64,000 bases of DNA from Fervidicoccaceae archaeon (GTDB taxonomy: Archaea; Thermoproteota; Thermoprotei_A; Sulfolobales; Fervidicoccaceae): NCBI GenBank assembly GCA_038878695.1, contig JAVZVD010000001.1, positions 372,001 to 436,000 of the forward strand, read 5' to 3'. The notes beneath the pieces were generated by a model. The model saw only the letters and a list, made by a program, of their open reading frames with translations. It was not told the DNA's origin and did no database searches. Shown here one piece after another: positions 1 through 8,949 of the stretch; the first letter of the stretch is position 1; each line of letters starts with the position of its first letter. The position numbers and the translations under genes were made by a program.

Positions 1-929
1 CTCCTTATGGTCGGGGTCGGCTTGAAGACCACGCGGAAGACGAGCGGGGATCCTGTGCTGAGTCCTCCTAGGATTCCGCCGCATTTATTCGAGGCGAGGG
101 CCACGCGTTTCTCTCCGCCATCCTCGAGGACTGTCCACTCATCGTTAGCCTCACTGCCGCGCATCTTGGCCAACTCGAAGCCAAGGCCGAACTCCACGCC
201 TTTCACGGCCGGTATAGCGAATAGAATCTTGGCGAGATCTCCGTCGAGTGTATCCATGGGAGGTTCTCCTAAGCCTAGGGGGAGGCCGGTTGCTATTGTC
301 TCAACGATGCCGCCTACGCTATCTCCCTCCCGTTGCACCTCTCGGAGTAGCTCCACCATAGCCGTTGACGCTCTTGGATCGGGGCACCGCACGGGGCTCT
401 CGAGCGCAGACCTCTCTAAGCTCTCGATATCCATAGAGGGGTCTATTGAGGCGTCCACGTGACCTATTCTCTTGACGTAGGACACCACGCGGATCCCGTG
501 GAGCTTGAGGAGGACCTTAGCTACGGCTCCCGCCGCCACGAGACCTACCGTGATCCTCCCGGAAAAGATCCCTCCTCCCCTGTAGTCGTTGAAGCCCCTG
601 TACCTAGCCCATGCTACGTAATCCGCGTGGCCCGGCCTGGGCTTGTATTTGACCTCCTCGTAGAATTCCGAGTCTACGTCGACGTTCCTAACGATGATCG
701 TTATAGGAGCCCCAGTTGTTCTACCGCGGAAGACCCCGCTCAGTATCTCTGGTCTATCGGGCTCCGCTCTCGACGAGACCAGGCAGCCGCCCGGCGCGCG
801 TTTGGAAAGCTCCTTCGCTATGATCTCCTCGTTTATCTCGAGACCGGGGGGGCACCCCTCTATGACCACTCCCACGCAAGGCCCGTGGCTCTCGCCGAAG
901 AGAGTTATCCTAAATCTTTCCCCTAGCAC
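1..929 (-). CDS. aroC: Chorismate synthase (3' end cut by window edge)
   Basis: Last enzyme of the shikimate pathway: converts 5-enolpyruvylshikimate-3-phosphate to chorismate using reduced flavin. Reading the minus strand from the GTG at 929 gives an N-terminus with FGESHG and a CPPGL motif, then GRTTGAPI, RPGHADY and GGGIFSGR, all hallmarks of the family. About 309 residues are present; the C-terminus lies outside the window. The start overlaps the end of aroA by 20 nt, so it is the next cistron of the same operon. No plus-strand frame here looks like a real protein. Confidence 0.95.
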   Translation of the reverse strand, partial: MLGERFRITLFGESHGPCVGVVIEGCPPGLEINEEIIAKELSKRAPGGCLVSSRAEPDRPEILSGVFRGRTTGAPITIIVRNVDVDSEFYEEVKYKPRPGHADYVAWARYRGFNDYRGGGIFSGRITVGLVAAGAVAKVLLKLHGIRVVSYVKRIGHVDASIDPSMDIESLERSALESPVRCPDPRASTAMVELLREVQREGDSVGGIVETIATGLPLGLGEPPMDTLDGDLAKILFAIPAVKGVEFGLGFELAKMRGSEANDEWTVLEDGGEKRVALASNKCGGILGGLSTGSPLVFRVVFKPTPTIR

Positions 930-2184
930 GACCTATCACCTCGACGACCACTCCAAGCTTTCTGAGATCGTCTATGAAGCTCGGGTAGGACTCTCTATGT
1001 TTCTCAAAGCCCGAGATAACCACAGGACCTTCGGCCCTCGTCGCGGCGACGGCCATGGCCATGGCTATTCTGTGATCCCCGTAGGAGCTTACGGTTCCTC
1101 CGCGTACGCGCCCGCCTCGCACCACGAGCGAGCCCTCGCGAGCCTCGGCGTGCACTCCTAGTCTACGGAGATTCGAAACGAGGGATCTCAATCTATCGGA
1201 CTCTTTGTATGCCAAGTGCTCTACTCCTTTGAGAACGGTGACTCCTCTGGCGTGAGCGGCTAGAGCTGCTAAAACGGGTACGAGGTCTGGCGTATCAGAG
1301 CAGTTCACCTCCACGCCCTCGAGAGGATCGGCGCGTTCCACTTCGACGGCCGCGTCCCCCACTCTAACCTTCGCTCCCATTTCTCGGAGGATTTCGACCA
1401 CGGCTCTGTCGCCCTGCTTCGTTCGCGTGGAGAGGCCGGTGACGCGCACTCGCCCAGCGAGAGCGCCGAGAGCTAAAGGGAAAGAGGCAAGCGAGAAATC
1501 TCCTGGGACTTTCACGCGCGCCGGCCTATAACCGTCCAACGGCTCTGCTATGAAGAGGGAGCGCCCCTCTACATGCACTCTGGCCCCGAACCATGACATA
1601 ACTTCGACGGTCATATCGACGTAGGGGGAAGATTTGAGCTCGCCGACAACCTCTACCTCGAGCTCGAGCAGCGGAGCTATCAAGAGCAGGGCACTAACGA
1701 ACTGCGAGCTCTTGGAGCCATCCACGCGCACCCTAACCCCTCTCGCCAACTTCGAAGCTCTCACGGCCACGGGAGGGAAACCATCGCGAGATAAGACCTC
1801 GGCTCCCAACTCTCTCAGCGACTCGACTAGAGGGGCCATCGGCCTCCTATTTAGCGAAGAGTTTCCGTAGAGAATCGTGGGGCCTCCGACTAGTGCCGCC
1901 ACAGCCGTGGCCAATCTGATCGTGGTTCCAGAGCCTCCACAATAGACGTAAGGAGGAGCCCTCAGCCTATCGGGGGGGCGCACGAGGGCCCCCTCGATCT
2001 CGGCCCCGAACTTCCTCGCCGCGCGCAACGCCACTAGCGTCGTCCCGGCTATTAACATTCCTTCGATCTGCGACTCTCCAGTAGCGAGTAACGAGGAGAA
2101 AATGAGCCTGTGCGTGTAGCTCTTCGACGGAAGAGCCTCGACTTCTCCCTCCACATGGTCCACCGGCCTCACTCGGACCCTCAA
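910..2184 (-). CDS. aroA: 3-phosphoshikimate 1-carboxyvinyltransferase (EPSP synthase)
   Basis: Joins phosphoenolpyruvate to shikimate-3-phosphate, the sixth step of chorismate synthesis. The 424-residue protein is full length for the family. Visible motifs: SKSYTHR near residues 20-26, a GGSGTTIR loop near 83-90 (GN/GG-SGT family motif), DGSKSSQF, PGDFSLASF, DTPDLVPVL with the catalytic Asp region, KESDRLR and SYGDHRIAMA near the end. The start is a TTG behind a purine-rich GAGAGGGTGAG stretch, 6 nt after the aroK stop. It overlaps aroC at its 3' end. Confidence 0.96.
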   Translation of the reverse strand: MRVRVRPVDHVEGEVEALPSKSYTHRLIFSSLLATGESQIEGMLIAGTTLVALRAARKFGAEIEGALVRPPDRLRAPPYVYCGGSGTTIRLATAVAALVGGPTILYGNSSLNRRPMAPLVESLRELGAEVLSRDGFPPVAVRASKLARGVRVRVDGSKSSQFVSALLLIAPLLELEVEVVGELKSSPYVDMTVEVMSWFGARVHVEGRSLFIAEPLDGYRPARVKVPGDFSLASFPLALGALAGRVRVTGLSTRTKQGDRAVVEILREMGAKVRVGDAAVEVERADPLEGVEVNCSDTPDLVPVLAALAAHARGVTVLKGVEHLAYKESDRLRSLVSNLRRLGVHAEAREGSLVVRGGRVRGGTVSSYGDHRIAMAMAVAATRAEGPVVISGFEKHRESYPSFIDDLRKLGVVVEVIGRARGKI

Positions 2185-2190
2185 ACAGTC

Positions 2191-3033
2191 TCACCCTCTC
2201 AAACGAGTAAGTAGCACCTCTCCATCAGCTCCTTGCCAGGCCTCGATCACCTCACCCGGGTCATCGGTGACAGCGAAGATTGTAGGACCCTTTCCCGTGA
2301 CTCCCGCACACGCCGTTCGTGGTAAGAGGAGCGCCCTCAATATGGGCTCGGGGTCCACCCCGGCGACGAGCGACGTCAGCAGCCCATTCAGCGAAGCTGC
2401 CCCCCAAATCTTCCCGGCCAGCATCAGATCAACTGCCTCTTCGTAAGCGTTCCTCAGCCGCTCATAGGCCCCTTTATCTACCTCCCTAATGTGGATAGAA
2501 CGCCGAGGCACCAACGCGACGACCTGCATCTTGGGCAAGCGGAGGTGCCTTAGTAGTTTACCCTCGCTATTATTCGTCACGAAGAGCCCCTCTCCGAGCG
2601 TAGCGAGAGCGTCATCGAGAGCACCGGTCAGAGTGAGTCTCGCGCGCCGCGCGATCTCCACGACGAGTCTGGCCTCCTCCATTAAGTCGAGCCGTATGCT
2701 CATAGCGTCAAGCCAACCGCGTAAAAGACAGCCGAGTAGAGCCGTGCTGCTCTTCATGCCCTTAGCCACGGGGATCTCTGACTCAACGGAGAACCTCAGA
2801 CCACCGCTGTACCCGAACCTCTCTCTCAGCGTCTCTAATAAGCTAAGGGAGACGTCGCTCTCGAGTTCCACGGGAGCGCCTCGGGCCCTAGACTTGCCAA
2901 CCACCACGGGCTCGTCGAGTAGCTCAACTTCGCACTCCATGCGCAGGTTCACGCCAACGGCCGCTCCTACCCCAGTGGGAATCGCGTTAAGAAAGCTCAA
3001 GGCCCCGTGCGCCCCTCCTACGCCCTTCTTCAC
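2191..3033 (-). CDS. aroK: Archaeal shikimate kinase (GHMP family)
   Basis: Phosphorylates shikimate with ATP. Archaea lack the bacterial P-loop shikimate kinase and use a GHMP-superfamily enzyme; this 280-residue protein shows the GHMP motif PVAKGMKSSTALL near residues 88-100 and a late GVTGKGPTIFAV glycine-rich segment (motif 3). The operon position between aroE and aroA fits shikimate kinase rather than homoserine kinase, which is encoded separately at 13.9 kb. The start is GTG, 11 nt after the aroE stop. Confidence 0.93.
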   Translation of the reverse strand: MKKGVGGAHGALSFLNAIPTGVGAAVGVNLRMECEVELLDEPVVVGKSRARGAPVELESDVSLSLLETLRERFGYSGGLRFSVESEIPVAKGMKSSTALLGCLLRGWLDAMSIRLDLMEEARLVVEIARRARLTLTGALDDALATLGEGLFVTNNSEGKLLRHLRLPKMQVVALVPRRSIHIREVDKGAYERLRNAYEEAVDLMLAGKIWGAASLNGLLTSLVAGVDPEPILRALLLPRTACAGVTGKGPTIFAVTDDPGEVIEAWQGADGEVLLTRLRG

Positions 3034-3044
3034 GACTTAACCCC

Positions 3045-3881
3045 TCAGCGCATCTGCATGCTACCGAGGAATTCCATCCCGTAGGAGCGCAGCTCTTCGA
3101 CCTCTACATCTAATCCGAGCCAGATCTTGAGGTTCTCAGCGGCCTGATAACAGAGGACCCAGAGCCCGTCTATCGTCGTGCACCCAGCGGATTCTGCCGC
3201 GGCCAAGAGCCTGGTCCTAAGCGGATTGTAAACGAGATCCATCACGATTAGCCCAGGATGCAGAGAGTCCTCGGGGACGGGGCTCTCCCATGAGAGAGTT
3301 CCCACGGGAGACGCGTTAATCAGTAGATCAACTCGACCGAGGATCTCTCTAACCGCTATATTCGATGCCTCGAGACCTACGGCGTCGAGGCCCCACCTCG
3401 ATGCCAGAGCCGCTAGCTCCTTGGCCGAAAAGCCGGTCCTGCTGAGCACTACGACGCGTCTCGCGGAATCTCTCAACGCATAGACGACTCCTCGAGCGGC
3501 TCCTCCGGCTCCAACGACGAGGACCTCGCCAAGGCCTCGGAGCACATGGAACCTCTCTAAAGACCTCCTCACTCCGATCCAGTCCGTGTTATAACCAAAG
3601 AGCTTCTCATTTACATTGAGCACGGTGTTCACCGCCCCGATCTCTCTTGCCGTGGCGTCGAGCTCATCTAAGAGTGGCACTACCGTTGTCTTGTGAGGGA
3701 CGGTGACGTTGAAGCCGGCGGCCTCTCGTGCCACAAACTTCACGAATTCTCTCAGTCCCTCCACATCGACCTCGAGAGGCTCGTATCGCGCTCCGATGCC
3801 TCTAGAGGAAAAGACCCTGTTATAGATGTGCGGGCTGGCTGTGTGCGAGAGTGGCTTCCCAACAATGAAGAACTTCTTCAC
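3045..3881 (-). CDS. aroE: Shikimate dehydrogenase
   Basis: NADP-dependent reduction of 3-dehydroshikimate to shikimate. Motifs: GKPLSHTASPHIYN at the N-terminus (substrate-binding SLSH-type site), NVTVPHK with the catalytic Lys, AVNTV, the nucleotide-binding GAGGAARG, and NASPVG. I place the start at the GTG at 3881: it forms a GTGA overlap with the aroD stop and has GAGGAG about 7 nt upstream. A frame extension to 3917 would add 12 residues unlike the family and run back into aroD. Confidence 0.95.
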   Translation of the reverse strand: MKKFFIVGKPLSHTASPHIYNRVFSSRGIGARYEPLEVDVEGLREFVKFVAREAAGFNVTVPHKTTVVPLLDELDATAREIGAVNTVLNVNEKLFGYNTDWIGVRRSLERFHVLRGLGEVLVVGAGGAARGVVYALRDSARRVVVLSRTGFSAKELAALASRWGLDAVGLEASNIAVREILGRVDLLINASPVGTLSWESPVPEDSLHPGLIVMDLVYNPLRTRLLAAAESAGCTTIDGLWVLCYQAAENLKIWLGLDVEVEELRSYGMEFLGSMQMR

Positions 3882-4591
3882 GTCGATCTCTCCTCGGCGA
3901 GTCCGAGCTTGGTCCAAACGCGCACGAGCTCCTCTACGGTCAGTTGTCCCTCGGCTGTAGGGGTCCCTCCGGCTGGGTAAGCGTAAGTGAAAGGAGCGCC
4001 AAAGAGGGGAGAGAGGATGCGCGAGACTACGCCGAGTCTCCCAACGCAGAAGGAAACGACCCTGCCGCTAAACATAGCGCAGGCCTCTAGAGCGGCAATA
4101 TTGTCTTCAATCCTTGAGGCCCTGTAGACTACCTTGACTACATCGGCTCCCAACCGAAAGCCCCTCAGAATTCTGGAGCGCAAATCGTCGCGAGAGAGAG
4201 CTGAGCTCAGCTCGTGTGAAGACACGATCAGCTTCGCGCCCCGTCTCTTCAACTCGCTCGCGACATCGCTCACGCGTTCATAAGACAGCTCGAGATCCGC
4301 GGCGACTCCGACCGCCGAGCTCAGCTCTGCTACGATTTCGGCTTTGCGAACGGGGCTTCCCGAGTAGAGGCCGCCCTCGCTGCGCTCCCTAAGCGTTACG
4401 ATGACCTCGACACCTCGTCTCTTCAGCCTCTCAGCAAGTTCCATCACGTCTTCCAGCGGGAGCCGTTGCTCTCCTAGGGCCCATAGGAGATAGTCGAGCC
4501 TCAACTCAGCCATCGCGGTGGAGAGGGACTCGGCCAGCCTCTTAAGCTCGTTGAAGTTCTCGGCGGCTAGCACCGTACATATGGCTCTCAC
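3878..4591 (-). CDS. aroD: 3-dehydroquinate dehydratase, type I
   Basis: Dehydrates 3-dehydroquinate to 3-dehydroshikimate through a Schiff-base lysine. Type I features: ELRLDYL near the N-terminus, VIVTLRERSEGG, KLIVSSHE with the catalytic His, and DVVKVVYRA, which carries the Schiff-base Lys. The start at GTG 4591 gives about 237 residues, near the usual archaeal length, and forms a GTGA overlap with the aroB stop, with GAGGAGGCGCTAAG ahead as a binding site. An upstream start at 4630 would add 13 residues read from inside aroB and is unlikely. Confidence 0.94.
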   Translation of the reverse strand: MRAICTVLAAENFNELKRLAESLSTAMAELRLDYLLWALGEQRLPLEDVMELAERLKRRGVEVIVTLRERSEGGLYSGSPVRKAEIVAELSSAVGVAADLELSYERVSDVASELKRRGAKLIVSSHELSSALSRDDLRSRILRGFRLGADVVKVVYRASRIEDNIAALEACAMFSGRVVSFCVGRLGVVSRILSPLFGAPFTYAYPAGGTPTAEGQLTVEELVRVWTKLGLAEERST

Positions 4592-5640
4592 TGGATTGAT
4601 CTTCTTAGCGCCTCCTCGAACTCCCTCCAACTGAGCTCCACCACCTCGACGCGACCTATCGCCACGGGGAGAGCGAGGACGGGTCTACCACGCCTGAACT
4701 TCTTGTCGGCTCGCGCGTTCTCGAGAAGCCTCTCCGCGTTGATCTCAATTTCCGCGGGGAGGCTCAGTGACCTGAGCACGTTGAGCAGCCTCTCGCGCTC
4801 TTTCGACGGAAATCCTACGAGCTCCTCGGCCATTCTCGCCTCGACGGCCATGCCAGCAGCTACGGCTTCTCCGTGTGCTACGGAGTAACCGGACGCTCTC
4901 TCGATCGCGTGGGCCACCGTGTGACCGAAGTTTAACCTCGCTCTCACGCCTTTGCTGTCCTCGAAGTCTACTTCGACGTGTTTGATCTTCACATTAATGC
5001 TCCTTTTTATAGCCTCCTCGAGGAGGACCCAGTCCTCGAGGAGACTTCTCCCCGCTCTCTCGATGAGCTCGAAGAAGTCGCCGCCCTCTATTACGGCATG
5101 CTTAACTATTTCGGCCGCCCCGTGTCTGAGCTCGCGCTCAGGCAAGGTCCTCAAGGTCTCGGGGTCTATGACCACCAGCTCGGGGAGCGAGAAGGTCCCC
5201 ACATCGTTCTTGCCTTCGAAGTCTATTGCCGTTTTGCCTCCTATCGAGGCATCAGCCTGGGCTAAGAGCGTCGTAGGCACGTAGGCTACGCGGCAGCCTC
5301 TCATGTAAGTCGAGGCGGCGAATCCCACCGCGTCTAAGAGAGCCCCCCCTCCTATGCCCACCACGAGCGTATCGCGCGTCGCTCCTACTCGCGCCAGCCC
5401 CCTCCATACTTGGGACACGACCTCCAAGGACTTACAGCTCTCCCCCGAGGGCAGAGGAAGCAGTGAGTAGCGCACGCCAGCCTCATCGAGTGAGGACGAG
5501 GCCAACTCGACGAGAAAGCGAGGAAGCAGCCCCTCATGCGCTAGCACGACACCGTACGGCTCAAGACCGGCGACGATGCGTCCTAAGCTTCCAAGGGACC
5601 CTCTGCCGACCACGATCTCGCAGGTCAGCTCCCTCCTCAC
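4588..5640 (-). CDS. aroB: 3-dehydroquinate synthase
   Basis: NAD- and metal-dependent cyclisation of DAHP to 3-dehydroquinate, step 2 of the pathway. Seen in order: [11 protein letters not shown] (NAD-binding GGG..D), [19 protein letters not shown], the metal site around GHTVAHAIE, and [10 protein letters not shown]. The length of about 350 residues is normal. The GTG at 5640 overlaps the aroF stop as GTGA, the same junction as at aroD and aroE; a TTG at 5655 is the alternative and adds five residues. Its presence with AroF shows that this organism uses the standard DAHP route, not the ADTH/DHQ-synthase-II route of many euryarchaea. Confidence 0.95.
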   Translation of the reverse strand: MRRELTCEIVVGRGSLGSLGRIVAGLEPYGVVLAHEGLLPRFLVELASSSLDEAGVRYSLLPLPSGESCKSLEVVSQVWRGLARVGATRDTLVVGIGGGALLDAVGFAASTYMRGCRVAYVPTTLLAQADASIGGKTAIDFEGKNDVGTFSLPELVVIDPETLRTLPERELRHGAAEIVKHAVIEGGDFFELIERAGRSLLEDWVLLEEAIKRSINVKIKHVEVDFEDSKGVRARLNFGHTVAHAIERASGYSVAHGEAVAAGMAVEARMAEELVGFPSKERERLLNVLRSLSLPAEIEINAERLLENARADKKFRRGRPVLALPVAIGRVEVVELSWREFEEALRRSIQ

Positions 5641-6434
5641 AGCAAGCCTAGGCAACGAAGCTCACCCATCAATGCCTCGAAATCAGACGGCGAGAGGCTC
5701 TGGGGGCCATCGGATAGAGCCTTCTCGGGATTTACGTGGACCTCCACAATTATCCCGTCGGCTCCGGCGGCGAGAGCAGCCTTAGCGAGAGGCGGCACGA
5801 GAGAGCGCTTACCGGCCGGGTGACTCGGATCCACGAAGATCGGCAGGTGGGATATCTCCTTTATCACCGGTACAGCCGCTATGTCGAGGGTGAACCTGGT
5901 TCTGGTCTCGAAGGTTCTTATTCCGCGCTCGCAGAGGATCACATCCTCGTTCCCGCTCGACATGATGTACTCGGCCGCGTAGAGTAATTCGTCGATAGTC
6001 GCTCCGAAGCCTCTTTTAAGCAGGATCGGCTTGTCGACTCGGCCCAGCTCTCTCAAGAGCGGGAAGTTCTGCATGTTCCTGGCCCCTACTTGGATAACGT
6101 CTGCGTATTCCGCGACCAGCTTCACGTCGCGCACGTCGAGGACCTCCGTGACGATGGGTAGACCAACGGAGTCTCTTGCCTCGCGGAGGATCTTCAATCC
6201 CTCGACACCGAGCCCTTGAAAGGCATAGGGCGAGGTCCTCGGCTTGAAGGCTCCTCCACGCAACATATGAGCTCCGGCCCTCTTGACGGCCTCGGCCGTC
6301 TCGAGCAGCTGCTCTCGCGACTCGACGGCGCAGGGGCCGGCAACCACGACGGGTCTCTCGCCTATCCTAAGATTTCCAATTTTTATTACTGTTTTATTCT
6401 TGTACTCTTTCGTTACTAGTTTGTAATCTACCAA
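5637..6434 (-). CDS. aroF: DAHP synthase, class I-beta
   Basis: Condenses phosphoenolpyruvate with erythrose-4-phosphate, committing carbon to aromatic synthesis. The 265-residue protein has [27 protein letters not shown], the catalytic KRG segment (LLKRGFG) and DPSHPAGKR, all of the I-beta/KDO8P-synthase type. No fused chorismate mutase or ACT-type regulatory domain is visible, so feedback control by an attached domain is unlikely. The start is TTG, 6 nt after the tktC stop. A possible internal promoter lies just upstream. Confidence 0.95.
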   Translation of the reverse strand: MVDYKLVTKEYKNKTVIKIGNLRIGERPVVVAGPCAVESREQLLETAEAVKRAGAHMLRGGAFKPRTSPYAFQGLGVEGLKILREARDSVGLPIVTEVLDVRDVKLVAEYADVIQVGARNMQNFPLLRELGRVDKPILLKRGFGATIDELLYAAEYIMSSGNEDVILCERGIRTFETRTRFTLDIAAVPVIKEISHLPIFVDPSHPAGKRSLVPPLAKAALAAGADGIIVEVHVNPEKALSDGPQSLSPSDFEALMGELRCLGLL

Positions 6435-6440
6435 TTTCTC

Positions 6441-7394
6441 TTACCTCTTTTGTTTAATCAATTTTATAATCTCATCTAGGACTTTCTCGGGCGTCAGACC
6501 GTAGTGAGCGAGGAGTTCCTCGTAGCTCCGAGCGGACGTGCCAAAAGACTCTCGAATTCCTATCCTGCGCAGAGGAACGGGGTACTCCTCCGAGAGGACC
6601 TCGGCGACCGTGGAGCCGAGGCCGCCTACCACGCTGTGTTCCTCCAACGTCAGAACGCAACCCGTCCTCCTAGCGTGCTCAACGAGCGCGCGAGAGTCGG
6701 GAGGCTTAATCGTGTGAAGATCTACGACCATTGCCCGAAGTCCGACCTTCTCGGCGAGCTTCGAGGCTTCAAGCGCTATTCTGACCATGGGGCCGCACGC
6801 CACGACGAGAACATCTTCTCCATCCCGCAGAACTGATGCCCGCCCGAGCCTCAATGAATCGCCGCGCTCGTAAACTTCGAGAGCGTTGTCTCTACCCAAT
6901 CTCACGTAAACCGGACCGACGACCTCCTCGAGGGCGCAGCGTAGGAGCTCGCGCGTAGCGATAGCGTCGGCGGGGGACACTACGGTGAAGCCCGGGAGAA
7001 CTCTAGTGAGAGCGAGGTCTTCCAGAGCTTGATGGGAGGACCCGTCGATGTGAGCCGATAGACCCGCATGCGTGCCAACGAGCTTCACGTTCAATCGGTC
7101 ACGTGCCACGGTATTTCTTATCTGCTCCCAGCCCCGCATCATGAAAGACGCGAAGGCCACGGCCACGGGGAGAAGGCCCGCTATAGCCATTCCGGCTGCG
7201 GTAGAGATGAGATCTTGCTCGCTTATTCCGATATTGAAGAACCTGTGGGGGAACATCTCCGCGAATGCGAAAGTCCCCGTAGAGCGCGCTGTGTCCGCAT
7301 CGAGGACCACTACATCGCTATTCCTGAGGCCGAGCTCAACCAAGGTCTCCCCGAGCGCTTTGCGATAGCTCTTGGCGGTGAGCTGGACTGTCAA
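6441..7394 (-). CDS. Transketolase, C-terminal subunit
   Basis: Second half of a split thiamine-diphosphate transketolase. The 317 residues cover the pyrimidine-binding domain (FFNIGISEQDLISTAAGMA with the catalytic Glu of the ISEQ motif) and the C-terminal domain (VVACGPMVRIALEA, LEEHSVVGGLGS). Paired with the N-terminal subunit encoded upstream, it should interconvert ketose and aldose phosphates. In an aro operon its likely job is to supply erythrose-4-phosphate to AroF, since many crenarchaea lack the oxidative pentose phosphate pathway. The TTG start has GGGGAGGG just upstream. Confidence 0.93.
   Translation of the reverse strand: MTVQLTAKSYRKALGETLVELGLRNSDVVVLDADTARSTGTFAFAEMFPHRFFNIGISEQDLISTAAGMAIAGLLPVAVAFASFMMRGWEQIRNTVARDRLNVKLVGTHAGLSAHIDGSSHQALEDLALTRVLPGFTVVSPADAIATRELLRCALEEVVGPVYVRLGRDNALEVYERGDSLRLGRASVLRDGEDVLVVACGPMVRIALEASKLAEKVGLRAMVVDLHTIKPPDSRALVEHARRTGCVLTLEEHSVVGGLGSTVAEVLSEEYPVPLRRIGIRESFGTSARSYEELLAHYGLTPEKVLDEIIKLIKQKR
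6455..6470 (-). promoter_or_regulatory. Possible internal promoter before aroF
   Basis: In an otherwise GC-rich operon, 6370-6475 is locally AT-rich. On the minus strand a TATA-like ATTATAAAATTG lies about 26-28 nt before the aroF TTG, the spacing that would give a nearly leaderless aroF transcript. It sits inside the end of tktC. This is inference from spacing and composition only. Confidence 0.35.
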
Positions 7395-7445
7395 AGCCCT
7401 CCCCTCTCCCCCGACTCCCCTTGACCTCGGAGCGCTTTCTAGTGT

Positions 7446-8294
7446 TCACCCTAATTCCTCGAAGCCGGAGGAGCCCGTGTAAACTATCACGGCGGTTGGC
7501 CTGCTGTTCTTCGCTGTGGAGGCCACGTTGAGCGCCCACGCGATAGACTCTACGTTGTTCTCCACCTCGAGCACGTTCCACCCAAAGGACCTCCACTTTT
7601 CCCTCAGAGGCTCTTTGGGCTTCACGAGTTCGGTGGGACCCGTGTGTTGCATTAAGTTCCTATCGATGACAGCGATCACCTCTTCTAATCCATAGGCGGC
7701 CGCGGTGGCGGCGGCCTCCCACACTTGCCCTTCGTCGAGCTCGCCATCCCCCATGATAACCGCCACCTCGAGCTTCTCGCCTTTCAATCTCCCGGCCAGT
7801 GCTATGCCGTTTGCAATTGAGAGCCCCTGCCCTAGCGAGCCGCTAGATACGACGATGCCGGGCACCGTTCGAGCCTCGGGGTGAGCTTGTAGCCTCGAGC
7901 CGAGAGAGGCGAACCTCTCGAGCTCTTCGCCGTTTATCGCGCCGGTCTCGGCGAGCCACGCGTAGACCGCCATGGAGCAGTGGCCCTTGCTCACAACGAC
8001 GAAGCGCCTAGAGCCCGCGCTCTTCTCGGCCCAAAGCCCGTAGAGGACTGCGACTATTTTGAGCGATGTCAGAGCAGAGCGCATATGCCAAGCTAGTCCC
8101 TTGGACTCCAGCTCTCGCAACCTGAGGAGCATTCCGCGAAGCGACGCGGAGAGCCTCTCGAGCTCCTCACGCGGAGGCCGGAGATTCTGTAGCGGGGAGG
8201 CTCGAGGGTCGAGAGGCTCGACCCCGCTTCTCAGGCTCGATATTGGCGGGGCAACTCCCCCGCCTCGGGAAATTGGCGTGACCTCACGCCCCAT
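7446..8294 (-). CDS. Transketolase, N-terminal subunit
   Basis: Binds the thiamine diphosphate pyrophosphate: GDGELDEG near residues 182-189 starts the GDG...N cofactor motif, ending near DRN about 213. SKGHCSMAVYA and VVSSGSLGQGLSIANG are typical. The usual GHPGG motif is replaced by WHMRS around residue 70; the His aligns with the catalytic His, but the glycines are gone. The first 40 residues or so are a Pro/Arg-rich tail that family members lack, so the true start may lie further in. First gene of the shikimate operon, with a promoter-like box about 45 nt upstream. Confidence 0.9.
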   Translation of the reverse strand: MGREVTPISRGGGVAPPISSLRSGVEPLDPRASPLQNLRPPREELERLSASLRGMLLRLRELESKGLAWHMRSALTSLKIVAVLYGLWAEKSAGSRRFVVVSKGHCSMAVYAWLAETGAINGEELERFASLGSRLQAHPEARTVPGIVVSSGSLGQGLSIANGIALAGRLKGEKLEVAVIMGDGELDEGQVWEAAATAAAYGLEEVIAVIDRNLMQHTGPTELVKPKEPLREKWRSFGWNVLEVENNVESIAWALNVASTAKNSRPTAVIVYTGSSGFEELG

Positions 8295-8335
8295 TGGAAT
8301 TCCATCGCATCCACCCGAGCTTGGTTAAGGAGTGG

Positions 8336-8357
8336 GATAAAAGTGGTAATTTAAATG
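8336..8357 (-). promoter_or_regulatory. Promoter of the transketolase-shikimate operon
   Basis: The minus strand reads CTTTTATCCC (8336-8345), preceded by ATTTAAATT that overlaps the stop of the next upstream gene. The TATA-like box would start transcription near 8312, giving a leader of about 18 nt before the ATG at 8294. Confidence 0.5.
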
Positions 8358-8662
8358 TTACGGCCTCGCGGAGAACAGAAGACCCGCTCGAGCTCGATGG
8401 CGAACTCGCTCAAATCGACTGGACAGCCAGTCATTATCTTACCGCTCGAGGGCTCGAGCAGGACCGGAACAATCGTTCTACCGCCGGTAAGCCACTTGAG
8501 CTCCTCCTTATGCTCTCTGGCGTCTCGCACCTCGACTTTACTCAGCAGCCCAAGGGTCTCGAGGAATCTAAGGATCCTCGCGCAGGGTAGACATCTCTCA
8601 TCGCCGAGCAGCGTGTAGAGGACGAGGCCCTCAATGTTGCAGGCCAGCCCCTCTCTTCTCAT
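8351..8662 (-). CDS. Glutaredoxin/thioredoxin-like small protein
   Basis: A 103-residue protein with a thioredoxin-like fold pattern. The N-terminal strand GLVLYTLLG is followed by a redox site CLPC (residues 24-27), then a helix, a central strand, and the cis-Pro signature TIVPVLLE around residue 63-70. It probably acts as a cytosolic thiol-disulfide or mixed-disulfide protein; the partner is not evident. The ATG at 8662 has an excellent binding site (GAGGTGA) 6-8 nt upstream. It begins just before the end of the upstream small gene, so the two are probably co-transcribed. Confidence 0.72.
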   Translation of the reverse strand: MRREGLACNIEGLVLYTLLGDERCLPCARILRFLETLGLLSKVEVRDAREHKEELKWLTGGRTIVPVLLEPSSGKIMTGCPVDLSEFAIELERVFCSPRGRNI

Positions 8663-8666
8663 TCGT

Positions 8667-8909
8667 TCACCTCGAGCCGAAGATCCGACGGGCCTTCTCG
8701 ACGATCCTGTCTCTCTCCCCGCGCAGCTCTTCCTCGAGTTGTCGAAGAAGCTCGACCTTCCTTCTCTCCAGTATCGCCTTGGACTCGGCATACTTCTCTG
8801 AAAGCGCTCTCCTGAGCTTCTCCAAGTACTGCTCTCTCGGCGCAAGAGGCAAGCGGCCTCCCTCGAGACGTGGAGGGGACTCGGGCAGCTCTAATAAGCG
8901 CTCGCTCAT
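8667..8909 (-). CDS. Small charged helical protein, function unknown
   Basis: I do not recognise this 80-residue protein. The first 30 residues are Pro-rich; the rest is strongly charged and heptad-like (repeated LRR, EKY, ERRK, LEEEL, RIVEKARRIF), predicting one long helix or coiled coil. It lies tightly between the 8950-9639 gene and the glutaredoxin-like gene on the same strand. Weak resemblance to helical stalk subunits of V/A-type ATPases comes from composition alone and should not be used as a name. Confidence 0.55.
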   Translation of the reverse strand: MSERLLELPESPPRLEGGRLPLAPREQYLEKLRRALSEKYAESKAILERRKVELLRQLEEELRGERDRIVEKARRIFGSR

Positions 8910-8949
8910 CGAAGGTGGGGGAGAGATTCACGCGATCATCGAGGCCTGT

